From DAIDJM01 sp964250215 (GTDB lineage Bacteria > Pseudomonadota > Alphaproteobacteria > Acetobacterales > Acetobacteraceae), in assembly GCA_964250215.1 (NCBI GenBank), contig CAXUEX010000048.1, forward strand, positions 1-18,447: a DNA stretch of 18,447 nucleotides. The letters are read 5' to 3'. How positions within the stretch are numbered: the stretch's first letter is position 1; each line of letters opens with the position of its first letter. Shown here piece after piece: positions 1 to 6,438 of the stretch. The position numbers were made by a program, and so were the translations under genes. The notes under the pieces are model-generated. The model did no database searches, had not been told where the DNA came from, and saw only the letters and a list, made by a program, of their open reading frames with translations.

Positions 1-512
1 ATACCGAGCTGGGCGGAAACCTCGCGCGCCGCCCGGCCCAGCGCCGCCGCCAGCAGCCCGTGCGCCAGCGGCCACACGATCCCCCCCGCCACCGCCCACA
101 CCAGGAACACCGGCCAGCGCATGAAGCTGGCGCCGGCCAGCAGCGGCGTGAAGCTGCGCAGCCCGGTCACGAACCGGCCGAAGAACACCACCTTGCCGCC
201 ATGCTTGGCGAATAGATAGTGCATCAGCGCCAGCCGCCGATGGTTCAGCCCCACGCGCGCGCCATGCCGGGAAATCACCCGGCTGCCGAGCAGGCGGCCG
301 ATCCAGAACCCGGCGATGCTGCCCACGATGGCGCCCAGCGCCGCCGCCACGATCACCGCGGCCACCGAAAGCTGCCCCGTGGTGCTCGCATAGACCGCCG
401 TGGTGAAGAACAGCGTCTCGGCCGGGATCAGCAGGCCGGCGCATTCCAGCGCGATCGCCGCGGTGATCACCGGATAGCCGTAGAGATGCACGAGGTGGTG
501 CAGCTCATGCAT
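1..512 (-). CDS. DedA-family (VTT/SNARE-associated) membrane protein, 3' end beyond the window
   Basis: The reading frame starts at ATG 512 and stays open for about 170 codons to the window edge, so the C-terminus is missing. I translated it by hand from the minus strand. It shows the DedA layout: a short amphipathic N-terminus, a first hydrophobic segment with the LECAGLLIPAE motif, a small-residue-rich membrane stretch ending in GFWIGRLLGSR, and the hallmark FFGRFVTGLRSFTPLLAG re-entrant motif followed by another membrane helix. The family consists of inner-membrane proteins linked to lipid scrambling or flipping (undecaprenyl phosphate and phosphatidylethanolamine in characterised members) and to membrane homeostasis. 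The start overlaps the stop of the upstream methyltransferase gene as ATGCATGA, and I see no Shine-Dalgarno sequence, so translation is probably coupled. Full members are about 200 residues, so only roughly 30 are missing. Confidence 0.88.
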   Translation of the reverse strand, partial: MHELHHLVHLYGYPVITAAIALECAGLLIPAETLFFTTAVYASTTGQLSVAAVIVAAALGAIVGSIAGFWIGRLLGSRVISRHGARVGLNHRRLALMHYLFAKHGGKVVFFGRFVTGLRSFTPLLAGASFMRWPVFLVWAVAGGIVWPLAHGLLAAALGRAAREVSAQLG

Positions 513-1146
513 GGGCGGACAGACGGTAGAGAATGGTGCGGCGCAGGGTGCAGTCCTCGAGTTCGGGCGTGGTGGGCACGTGGTATTCGGCGAAGGCCTG
601 CAATCCCGTGCGGGGCAGGTAGGCGCGGCCCGGATCGGCGAGCCAGATTTCCGCGCCGGCCGCCATGTCGCGCAGCCATGGCAGCACGCGCCGGGTCATC
701 GGCGCCTCGTAACAGATATCGCCGGCCAGGATCAGGTCCCAGCGGCAGGGCTGGCCCACGAGGTCGGCGAGAAGCGCGTTGACGCAGACACCGTTCAGGG
801 CCGCGTTCAGGCCGATCGTGGCGACGGCCATGACATCGATTTCCGCCGCTTCCACGCGGCCCCCGGCCAGGGCGGCCGCAATCGCCGCGATGCCGCTGCC
901 GGCAGCAAAATCCAGCACGCAGCGGTCGCGCGCCAGTTCGGGATTGTCGAGCAGGTGCCGCGCCATGGCCTGACCGCCCGGCCACGCAAAGGCCCAAAAG
1001 GGCGGGGCGAGGTTGCGCCCGGCCAGGAAATCTTCGGTCGCCTGCCAGATCGGCGTGATTTCGCTGGCCAGATAGAGGGCGATTTCCGGCACCATCTCCG
1101 GCCGCGCCGGCACGGTGTGCGAGGTGACGAACGCCTCCGAGATCAC
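505..1146 (-). CDS. METTL20/ETFBKMT-like SAM-dependent protein-lysine methyltransferase (NNT1/EFM7 group)
   Basis: The protein has 213 residues. It has the seven-beta-strand class I methyltransferase fold, with the substrate-side PPFWAF motif at about 48-53, the SAM-binding DFAAGSG at 79-85, an acidic residue in EID near 103, and the post-motif LILAGDICYE at 138-147, followed by DPGRAYLP at 171-178. These features match the bacterial and mitochondrial METTL20-type enzymes, of which characterised members methylate lysines of the electron-transfer flavoprotein beta subunit. The assignment of target is by family only. I chose GTG 1146 because it overlaps the ubiA stop as GTGA and because homologous N-termini begin near the AFVTSHT segment. 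A longer frame to 1908 runs through ubiA in another frame and is not real. It could instead be annotated as a nicotinamide N-methyltransferase-like protein, an older name for the same family. Confidence 0.85.
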   Translation of the reverse strand: MISEAFVTSHTVPARPEMVPEIALYLASEITPIWQATEDFLAGRNLAPPFWAFAWPGGQAMARHLLDNPELARDRCVLDFAAGSGIAAIAAALAGGRVEAAEIDVMAVATIGLNAALNGVCVNALLADLVGQPCRWDLILAGDICYEAPMTRRVLPWLRDMAAGAEIWLADPGRAYLPRTGLQAFAEYHVPTTPELEDCTLRRTILYRLSAHA

Positions 1147-2057
1147 AGGCGGGCGGCCAGAATGGCGCCGGCGATGCACAGCCCCGCGCCGCGGTTGCGC
1201 CGGAACAGGTCGAGGCAGGCGCGCGGATCGCCCGGGCGGAGCACGGCAGCCTGCGGCAGCAAAACAAAGCCGGTGAGCGCGAGCAGCCAGGCGCCGGGCA
1301 GCGCGGCCGCGCGCCCGGCCAGCACGAGCGCCAGCACGCAGAGCGTATAGACCATGCCGAGGAAAGCCCGCGGCATGTGGGCGAAGCGGCGCGACGTGCT
1401 CTTCACGCCGACCAGGATGTCGTCCTCGATGTCCTGAAACCCGTAGATCGTGTCGAAGCCCAGATCCCACAGGATCGCCGCAGCATAGAGGCAAGCCGCG
1501 GCCGCATCGACACGGCCGAAAGCCGCCGCATAGCCCATCGGTGCCCCGAAGCCGAAGGTGAAGCCCATGACGAGTTGCGGCCACCAGGTGATGCGTTTGG
1601 CGAGCGGATAAAGTCCAACCAGCAGCAGGATCGCCGCGCCAAGCTCCCAGCATAGCGGGTTGAGCTGTAGCAGCACGGCGAGCGACACGGCCAGCAGCGC
1701 CGCCAAGAACCACAATGCCTGGATGGGCCGCAGCGCGCCGGAGGCCAGCGGGCGGCCGGCGGTTCGCGCCACGCGGCGGTCCAGGTCGCGGTCCCACCAA
1801 TCGTTCACCACGCAGCCGGCGCCGCGCATGGCCACCGCGCCGACAGCGAACAGAACGAGAAGGCGAAGGGTGTGGTCCCACGGGGCGCGGGCCAGCAGGA
1901 TGCCCCATGCGCCCGGCAAATAAAGCAGCCAGATGCCGATCGGCCGATCCAGCCGGGCCAGTAGCACGTAAGGGCGCCAGGTGGACGGCAATCGCGCCAC
2001 CCAGCCGCTGGCGCGGATATCCGTGAAGCCCGAAGCCGGGCTAGACTCCATCGACAT
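1143..2057 (-). CDS. ubiA: 4-hydroxybenzoate polyprenyltransferase
   Basis: UbiA attaches the polyprenyl tail to 4-hydroxybenzoate in the inner membrane, an early committed step of ubiquinone synthesis. The 304-residue protein is strongly hydrophobic with about eight or nine membrane segments. It has both Asp-rich prenyl-diphosphate/Mg sites: NDWWDRDLD at 85-93 and the second motif around QDIEDD at 208-213. The RLDRPIGIWLLYLPG segment near 35-49 is typical of the bacterial enzyme. The ATG at 2057 shares the CATG with the rsmE start on the other strand. A second in-frame ATG at 2051 would give 302 residues, and an ATG at 2117 would run into rsmE. None has a convincing Shine-Dalgarno sequence. 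It is the first gene of a coupled group with the methyltransferase (GTGA overlap) and DedA genes. Confidence 0.93.
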   Translation of the reverse strand: MSMESSPASGFTDIRASGWVARLPSTWRPYVLLARLDRPIGIWLLYLPGAWGILLARAPWDHTLRLLVLFAVGAVAMRGAGCVVNDWWDRDLDRRVARTAGRPLASGALRPIQALWFLAALLAVSLAVLLQLNPLCWELGAAILLLVGLYPLAKRITWWPQLVMGFTFGFGAPMGYAAAFGRVDAAAACLYAAAILWDLGFDTIYGFQDIEDDILVGVKSTSRRFAHMPRAFLGMVYTLCVLALVLAGRAAALPGAWLLALTGFVLLPQAAVLRPGDPRACLDLFRRNRGAGLCIAGAILAARL

Positions 2058-2751
2058 GGAAACCGGCCCCCGGCTGTTCGTGCGGGAAACGTTGGCCGAA
2101 GGCGGCCGGATCGACATCGATGCGCACTATCTGGGCAACGTGCTCCGCCGCCGCACCGGCGACAAGGTGCGGCTGTTCAACGGCGCCGACGGCGAATACC
2201 TCGCGCGCATCGAAAACCTGGGCAAACGCCACGCCACGCTGGCGGTGGAAATCCGGCTGCGGCCGCAGCTCGCCGAGCCCGGGCCCATTCTGCTGTTCGC
2301 GAAGCTGCGCCGCGACGCGACCGAGCTCGTTATCCAGAAAGCCACCGAGCTCGGCGCGGCGGCCATCCGGCCGGTGATCACGGCGCGCACCAATCCGGTG
2401 CGGCTGAATCTGGAACGGCTGCGCGCCATCGCCACCGAAGCGGCCGAGCAATGCGAACGGCTGACGCTGCCTGAGCTGCACGATGCGGTGGAACTGCCGG
2501 AATTGCTGCGAACCTGGGCCGCCGGCCAGCGCATCGCCGCGGCCATAGAGCGGCACAAAGCGGGGCCGCCGACGGAAGATGCCGACGCCTTGCTGATCGG
2601 GCCTGAGGGTGGGTTTGCGCCCGAGGAACTGCGCCTGTTGCACCAGCAGCCATTCGTCGTTGCGGCCTCGCTCGGCCCGCGCATCCTGCGGGCCGAGACG
2701 GCGGCCATCGCCGGGCTCGCGTGGCTCGCACTAGCGCGCGCGTCGGCCTGA
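2056..2751 (+). CDS. rsmE: 16S rRNA (uracil-1498-N3)-methyltransferase
   Basis: RsmE methylates N3 of U1498 in 16S rRNA using SAM. The 231-residue protein has the N-terminal PUA-like RNA-binding part (YLGNVLRRRTGD and LFNG, 25-43) and a C-terminal SPOUT knot with KATELG at 95-100, EAAEQC at 128-133, GPEGGF at 182-187 and LGPRILRAETA at 206-216, all family signatures. I chose ATG 2056 because RsmE proteins begin just before the PRLFV strand. An upstream in-frame ATG at 1981 would lie inside ubiA. The start codon overlaps that of divergent ubiA, so each promoter must lie within the other gene. The 3' end overlaps the convergent Smr gene by 21 bp. Confidence 0.95.
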   Translation: METGPRLFVRETLAEGGRIDIDAHYLGNVLRRRTGDKVRLFNGADGEYLARIENLGKRHATLAVEIRLRPQLAEPGPILLFAKLRRDATELVIQKATELGAAAIRPVITARTNPVRLNLERLRAIATEAAEQCERLTLPELHDAVELPELLRTWAAGQRIAAAIERHKAGPPTEDADALLIGPEGGFAPEELRLLHQQPFVVAASLGPRILRAETAAIAGLAWLALARASA

Positions 2752-3219
2752 TCGCACGCGCCGGATCAGCAGCCGCACCGCGCCAGGGTTCGCCGCGTGC
2801 GGATGCACCGAGGCGACGACCAAGGCGCGCAGATTTGGCTCGTTGAGCCAGAACGGCAGTTCTCGCCGGATGGCGCCGGCGCCTTGCGCGCCCTTGCCGG
2901 TGATCACCTCCACGCAGCGCACCTGCTCGGCGTGCGCCGCTTCCAGAAAGCGCCGCAGCGCGCCATGCGCGGCGGCGAGCGTGCGGCCGTGCAGATCGAG
3001 CTGCCGCTCCGGCGTCAGCTTGCCGTTGCGCAATCGTGTCCAGGTGGAGGTATCCAGGCCCGGCGGGTGCGCGCCGGTGACGAGCGGCGACGGGGCACGC
3101 GGTTTTGCGGCCGGCGAGGCTCTGGTAGCCGGCGCAGGCGCGGGCGATGGCTTTTTCGGCGCGTCTTGCAAGAACGCCTGCCACGCCTCGCGATCCGCTG
3201 CTGTGAGCACCCGTCGCAT
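2731..3219 (-). CDS. Smr-domain protein
   Basis: The protein has 162 residues. After a low-complexity, Pro/Ala/Lys-rich stretch at about 21-48, residues 70-157 form a Smr (small MutS-related) domain with LDLHGRT at 74-80, the VITGKG motif at 105-110 and a C-terminal strand LLIRRV. The domain occurs in MutS2 C-termini and in stand-alone proteins, some with DNA- or RNA-cleaving activity. The substrate here cannot be inferred. The glycine-rich GGxGA loop of many Smr domains is reduced here to ANPGA, which is a mild deviation. The ATG at 3219 has no clear Shine-Dalgarno sequence, but a TATATT box lies a few bases upstream. The gene ends inside the convergent rsmE. Confidence 0.88.
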   Translation of the reverse strand: MRRVLTAADREAWQAFLQDAPKKPSPAPAPATRASPAAKPRAPSPLVTGAHPPGLDTSTWTRLRNGKLTPERQLDLHGRTLAAAHGALRRFLEAAHAEQVRCVEVITGKGAQGAGAIRRELPFWLNEPNLRALVVASVHPHAANPGAVRLLIRRVRSGRRAR

Positions 3220-3226
3220 AGGCAGG

Positions 3227-3232
3227 AATATA
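3227..3232 (-). promoter_or_regulatory. -10-like TATATT box just upstream of the Smr gene
   Basis: On the minus strand a TATATT hexamer lies 7 bases before the ATG at 3219. I see no matching -35 at 16-18 bp spacing. If it is used, transcription would begin at or very near the start codon, giving a leaderless mRNA, which would fit the lack of a Shine-Dalgarno sequence. Confidence 0.3.
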
Positions 3233-3247
3233 GGCGAATCCGGAAGT

Positions 3248-3275
3248 CTGGAGGGAGTGGCGGCACTCCCTCCAG
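3248..3275. terminator. Perfect 12-bp inverted repeat with 4-nt loop after the yciF-like gene
   Basis: CTGGAGGGAGTG at 3248-3259 pairs exactly with CACTCCCTCCAG at 3264-3275 around a GCGG loop. It begins 8 bases after the stop of the minus-strand YciF-like gene, as expected of a terminator. No T-run follows on either strand, so it may be a Rho-independent-like hairpin of GC-rich genomes, an mRNA 3' stabiliser or a repeat unit. Confidence 0.55.
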
Positions 3276-3283
3276 GGCCTGTT

Positions 3284-3784
3284 TCAGGCGGCCTGCTTGG
3301 CTTTCGGGTTGAGGTTCTCGTTCGCCAGCTTGGTTAGCTTCGCGTCGGTTTCCTTCTCCTCGTCCAGCGTCTGCTGCAGCAATTGTGCCGCCTGATTGTG
3401 GCCGAGCGTCTTCGCCCAGGCCACCAGCGCGCCGTAGCGGGCCATTTCGTAGTGCTCCACGGCCTGGCCGCCGGCGAGCAGGCCGGCATCGCGGGCCGGG
3501 CCGGCATCGAACTCTTCCACGAGCTCGTCGGCTTCCTCCACCAGCCCGTTCAGCGCCTCGCAGGTGATGCCGCGGGCGCGCTTGCCGATTTGCTCGAACA
3601 CCTGCTGCAGACGTTCGATCTGCCCCTGCGTCTGTTCGCGATGGTGCAGGAAGGCCTGTTTCAGCTCCTGGCTCTCGGCCGCCTTGGCCATTTTCGGCAG
3701 CGCTTTCAGCAATTGCCGCTCGGCGTAATAGATGTCCTGCAGGAAATGGAGGAACAGGTCCTCCATCGATTTCTGATGTGCCAT
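3284..3784 (-). CDS. YciF/DUF892 ferritin-like stress protein
   Basis: The 166-residue, helix-rich protein matches the DUF892 (YciF-like) branch of the ferritin-like superfamily. The first helix carries LQDIYYAERQLLKALPKM, with Asp17 and Glu22 as likely structural or metal-site residues. Later come QTQGQIERLQQVFEQIG and VEHYEMARYGALVAWAKTLG, whose Glu and His residues suit a dinuclear metal site. Members are cytoplasmic stress-induced proteins of unknown biochemical role, often under general stress control. The start is ATG 3784, preceded by AAGGA at good spacing. A longer frame to 3838 adds residues unlike the family. A 110-bp intergenic region separates it from the divergent glycosyltransferase gene. 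I could not identify an ECF-type (GGAAC-N-GTT) promoter there. Confidence 0.9.
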   Translation of the reverse strand: MAHQKSMEDLFLHFLQDIYYAERQLLKALPKMAKAAESQELKQAFLHHREQTQGQIERLQQVFEQIGKRARGITCEALNGLVEEADELVEEFDAGPARDAGLLAGGQAVEHYEMARYGALVAWAKTLGHNQAAQLLQQTLDEEKETDAKLTKLANENLNPKAKQAA

Positions 3785-3894
3785 GTGGCGTTCCTTCGGG
3801 GGGTTGGCGCGGTGGCATCTGCCGCCGCTGCCTTTCAAGAGCGCGGCGGCGTGGTGCAGGTTGCGCGGCGCAGCTTCGCGGGAGCGGAACGATC

Positions 3895-5292
3895 ATGGCC
3901 GGCACGGCAAGCGCCAGCACGGCAAGCGGGGGCAAGGCTGGCGCCTGGGCGGCGTTGATTGTGATCCTGCTGGTCGTCGGCGGCTTGTGGTCGCGCACGC
4001 GCGTGCCGCCGCTGCCGTCCTTCGATCAGCCCTTCTATCTGGGCATCGCGCAGGACATCCGGGCGGAAGGGCGCTTCACCAACGGCTTCGCCTTCGATCC
4101 CGCGCCCGACGGCGCCCGGGCTTCGGGCATGCGTTTCGCGCCGCTGTATCCCGCCCTGCTGGCCGCGGTGGCGGCGATCGATCCGGGTTTGCGTGCCGGC
4201 ATGGCCTGCCTGATTGCAACGCGCAGCCACGACGATGCCTGCCCGCGTGCAGCGCCGGCCATGCGCACGCTGCAATTTCTCGAGCTCGTGGCGGTGTTCT
4301 GGCTGGTGTGGATCATGGCCGCGCGCCTAAGCGGCCCGGGCCTGGCTTGGCCGACGCTGGCCGCCGCCTTGATCACCACGCCGCTGCTGCTGCGCTCGGT
4401 CGCTTACTTGATGACCGAAATGACCACGCTCTGCCTTTCCACCGCCGCCACCGCGGCCGCCGTGATGGCGATCGGTGGCCGGCGGCGAATTGCGTGGAGC
4501 GCCGCGGCCGGGGCGCTGCTGGGCCTCACCGCGCTGACGCGCCCGGCTTTTCAGTATCTGGTGCCCGCCGCCGCGCTGGGCGCGGTGCTGCTGGTGCGGC
4601 CGGTGCCGTGGCGGGCCATACTGGCGTTCGTGGCCGCCGCCGCAACCATTTGCGCGCCCTGGCTGCTGCGCAATCTCCTGCGTTTCGGCCGCCCTGCGCT
4701 CACCTGGGGCTACGACAGCCACACGCTGGTGCAGCGCATCGCCTTCGACACGATGAGCTGGCGCGAATACGCGCACGCCTATTTGTGCTGGCTGCCCGAT
4801 GGCACCGCGCTGGGCCGCCGGTTCCTGGGGCCGGACGGATGCGACCGGTTTGGCTGGAACGAGCACCCGAACACCTTCTACGTTCTCGGCCTGCGCCACA
4901 TGCTGCCGCAGACGCTCGCCGCTTCTGGCGGCTACGAACACCATCTGGGCTATCTGCTGCGGCACTACATCCTGGCGATGCCGGTGTGGCACGCGATGGT
5001 TGCGCTGCCGCTGGCCCTGCGCGGCGCGTATGTGGCGCATTGGTGGGGGTTTTTGCTGCTGCCGGTGTGCGCGGTGTTCACCTGGCGTGCGGTGCGGCGC
5101 CGGCTGGGGTTCGCGATCGTAGCGTTGCCGGCTTGGTTCATGCTGGCCTTTAACGCCTTGGTGGCGGTCAATCAGATACGGTACAACCTTATGCTCGTGC
5201 CGGCTTACGCCATCGCGGCGGCGCTGGGTTTGCGCTGGATGCTGCACAAATGGCAGCCTGGGAGTGGCGGAACACAGCAATTCGGGGGATAG
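3895..5292 (+). CDS. GT-C-type integral membrane glycosyltransferase-like protein
   Basis: The 465-residue protein has roughly ten or more predicted membrane helices. The first lies at about 18-32, followed by a periplasmic loop with FDQPFYLGIAQDI. Asp44 there is in the position of the catalytic or metal-binding Asp of the PMT/ArnT GT-C fold, next to the expected Tyr-Leu-x-Ile-Ala. GLTALTRPAFQYLVP in the middle is the LTRP signature common in this superfamily. Such enzymes use polyprenyl-phosphate sugars to modify lipid, protein or polysaccharide in the periplasm. The donor and acceptor are unknown here. The ATG at 3895 follows GGAG. A frame reaching 3778 adds an unsupported N-terminus. The next gene begins 10 bases after its stop and is probably co-transcribed. 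Confidence 0.75.
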   Translation: MAGTASASTASGGKAGAWAALIVILLVVGGLWSRTRVPPLPSFDQPFYLGIAQDIRAEGRFTNGFAFDPAPDGARASGMRFAPLYPALLAAVAAIDPGLRAGMACLIATRSHDDACPRAAPAMRTLQFLELVAVFWLVWIMAARLSGPGLAWPTLAAALITTPLLLRSVAYLMTEMTTLCLSTAATAAAVMAIGGRRRIAWSAAAGALLGLTALTRPAFQYLVPAAALGAVLLVRPVPWRAILAFVAAAATICAPWLLRNLLRFGRPALTWGYDSHTLVQRIAFDTMSWREYAHAYLCWLPDGTALGRRFLGPDGCDRFGWNEHPNTFYVLGLRHMLPQTLAASGGYEHHLGYLLRHYILAMPVWHAMVALPLALRGAYVAHWWGFLLLPVCAVFTWRAVRRRLGFAIVALPAWFMLAFNALVAVNQIRYNLMLVPAYAIAAALGLRWMLHKWQPGSGGTQQFGG

Positions 5293-5302
5293 GAATACGC
5301 GA

Positions 5303-5632
5303 ATGGCCGCATCCTCGCCCGCTCCCTCGCCCATCGTGGCTGCCGCCCGGATAGCCCCGGCGGGGCCCGAGGGCCGCAATCCGCTGCGTGCGTTGCTGTT
5401 CGATGCCGCCGGGGACGCAAGCGCGCAGGATCCGGTGGCGCGTTTCCTGGCCGAGGACGCGCCGGCGCTGGATTGGCGGCACGATTTCCTGCGCAGCGAA
5501 GCACTGGAGCGACTGTTCGACATGCCGCGCGACGGCGAGGAGATCGACGAAGCGGAGCTGGAGGTGTACTCGAAATCCGACGTGGTCACCACCGGCGAAG
5601 CCGCCTTGGCGGACGAAAGCGGGTCGTCCTAG
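5303..5632 (+). CDS. Hypothetical acidic 109-residue protein
   Basis: I do not recognise this protein. It starts at ATG 5303 after a GGA-containing weak Shine-Dalgarno, 10 bases past the glycosyltransferase stop. The N-terminal 30 residues are Ala/Pro-rich and probably disordered. The rest is acidic and helix-prone, with WRHDFLRSEALERLFDMP near the middle and an Asp/Glu-rich stretch (DGEEIDEAELEVYS) after it. There is no signal peptide, membrane segment or cysteine. Its stop codon TAG overlaps the convergent HIT-gene stop as CTAG. The tight spacing suggests it works with, or is merely co-expressed with, the membrane glycosyltransferase. The codon usage and length support a real gene. Confidence 0.65.
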   Translation: MAASSPAPSPIVAAARIAPAGPEGRNPLRALLFDAAGDASAQDPVARFLAEDAPALDWRHDFLRSEALERLFDMPRDGEEIDEAELEVYSKSDVVTTGEAALADESGSS

Positions 5633-6009
5633 TCTTTATCCTCTACCAGCATTGGCCCCAACGGGCGGCCGCCGAACAAATGCAGGTGGAAATGCGGCAC
5701 CTCCTGGTGCGCATGGCCGCCGGCATTTGCGAGGATGCGGTAGCCCGGCACATCCAGGCCCATTTCGCGAGCCACCCGCCCCGCCGCGCGGAAGAACCCG
5801 GCGATCTCGGCTTCCGAGCCGCCGGAGAAGAAATCCGCCGAGGAGACATAGGCGCCTTTCGGCACGATCAGCACATGCACCGGCGCGCGTGGATGAATGT
5901 CGTGGAACGCCAGCGCCCATTCATCCTCGTAGATGCGCCGGCAGGGAATTTCGCCGCGCAGGATGCGGGCGAAAACGTTTTCCGAATCGTACGAAGGCTG
6001 CGCGCTCAC
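5629..6009 (-). CDS. HIT-family nucleotide-binding hydrolase (histidine triad)
   Basis: The 126-residue protein has the complete histidine triad in PHFHLHLF, with His106, His108 and His110, preceded by the usual FARILRGEIPC N-terminal strand, FHDIHPRAPVHVLIVPK at about 35-51 and the ILANAGGHAHQEV segment. It belongs to the Hint branch, whose members hydrolyse nucleoside phosphoramidates such as adenosine 5'-monophosphoramidate. I chose GTG 6009 because a GAGGGGG Shine-Dalgarno lies 8 bases upstream. An alternative GTG at 6030 overlaps the hisE stop as GTGA but has no ribosome-binding site. It follows hisE closely and is likely in the same transcript, an arrangement often seen in alphaproteobacteria. 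Confidence 0.93.
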   Translation of the reverse strand: MSAQPSYDSENVFARILRGEIPCRRIYEDEWALAFHDIHPRAPVHVLIVPKGAYVSSADFFSGGSEAEIAGFFRAAGRVAREMGLDVPGYRILANAGGHAHQEVPHFHLHLFGGRPLGPMLVEDKD

Positions 6010-6026
6010 CGCATTGTCCCCCTCGG

Positions 6027-6428
6027 TCACGGGATTTTGCGCGTGGGTGCCGACACCCGCAACGCCCGCCGCGCGGATTTCTCGGCGAGGCCCGATACGC
6101 CTTCGCGCCGTTCGAGTTCGGCCCATACGTCCGCCGGTTCCAACCCGGCCGAGACCCATAACACCACGAGGTGATAGAGCACGTCGGCGCTCTCGCACGT
6201 CAGCGCGCGGCGGTTGCCGGCCACCGCCTCGATGACGCATTCCACGGCTTCCTCGCCGAATTTCTGCGCCACTTTCGCCGTGCCGCGCGCCAGCAGGCGG
6301 GCCGAGTGGCTGCGTTCGGGATCCGCATCGCGGCGCGACAGCACCACCTGCCACAGCCGGTCGAGCACGGAAGCTGGCAGCGACGGCTCCGGCGCGCGAC
6401 GACGGTCTTTGTCGTTCTTCTTCGGCAT
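6027..6428 (-). CDS. hisE: Phosphoribosyl-ATP pyrophosphatase
   Basis: HisE hydrolyses phosphoribosyl-ATP to phosphoribosyl-AMP, the second step of histidine synthesis. The 133-residue protein has the family helices with KVAQKFGEEAVE at about 52-63 (metal-binding acidic residues) and ESADVLYHLVVLW at 79-91. It is longer than the usual 105-110 residues: a basic tail of about 17 residues precedes the core and a basic tail follows it. The ATG at 6428 has no strong Shine-Dalgarno sequence. It lies 10 bases after the hisF stop and 17 bases before the HIT start, so hisF-hisE-HIT appears to be one unit. Confidence 0.94.
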   Translation of the reverse strand: MPKKNDKDRRRAPEPSLPASVLDRLWQVVLSRRDADPERSHSARLLARGTAKVAQKFGEEAVECVIEAVAGNRRALTCESADVLYHLVVLWVSAGLEPADVWAELERREGVSGLAEKSARRALRVSAPTRKIP

Positions 6429-6438
6429 CGCCGATGCC

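Noticed and set aside
505..1908. A 467-residue minus-strand frame covering the methyltransferase and an extra N-terminus.
   Set aside because: The upstream part is ubiA read in another frame. The methyltransferase proper starts at GTG 1146, at the ubiA stop.
3785..3894. Divergent intergenic region, considered for an ECF (GGAAC) stress promoter of the YciF-like gene.
   Set aside because: GGAAC occurs on both strands only next to the start codons, with no correctly spaced GTT partner.
3015..3998. A 327-codon minus-strand frame over the Smr and YciF-like region.
   Set aside because: It overlaps both real genes in another frame and its translation is low-complexity and Arg/Pro-rich.
4327..5592. 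A 421-codon minus-strand frame opposite the membrane glycosyltransferase.
   Set aside because: The plus-strand frame has clear membrane segments and motifs. The antisense product has none.
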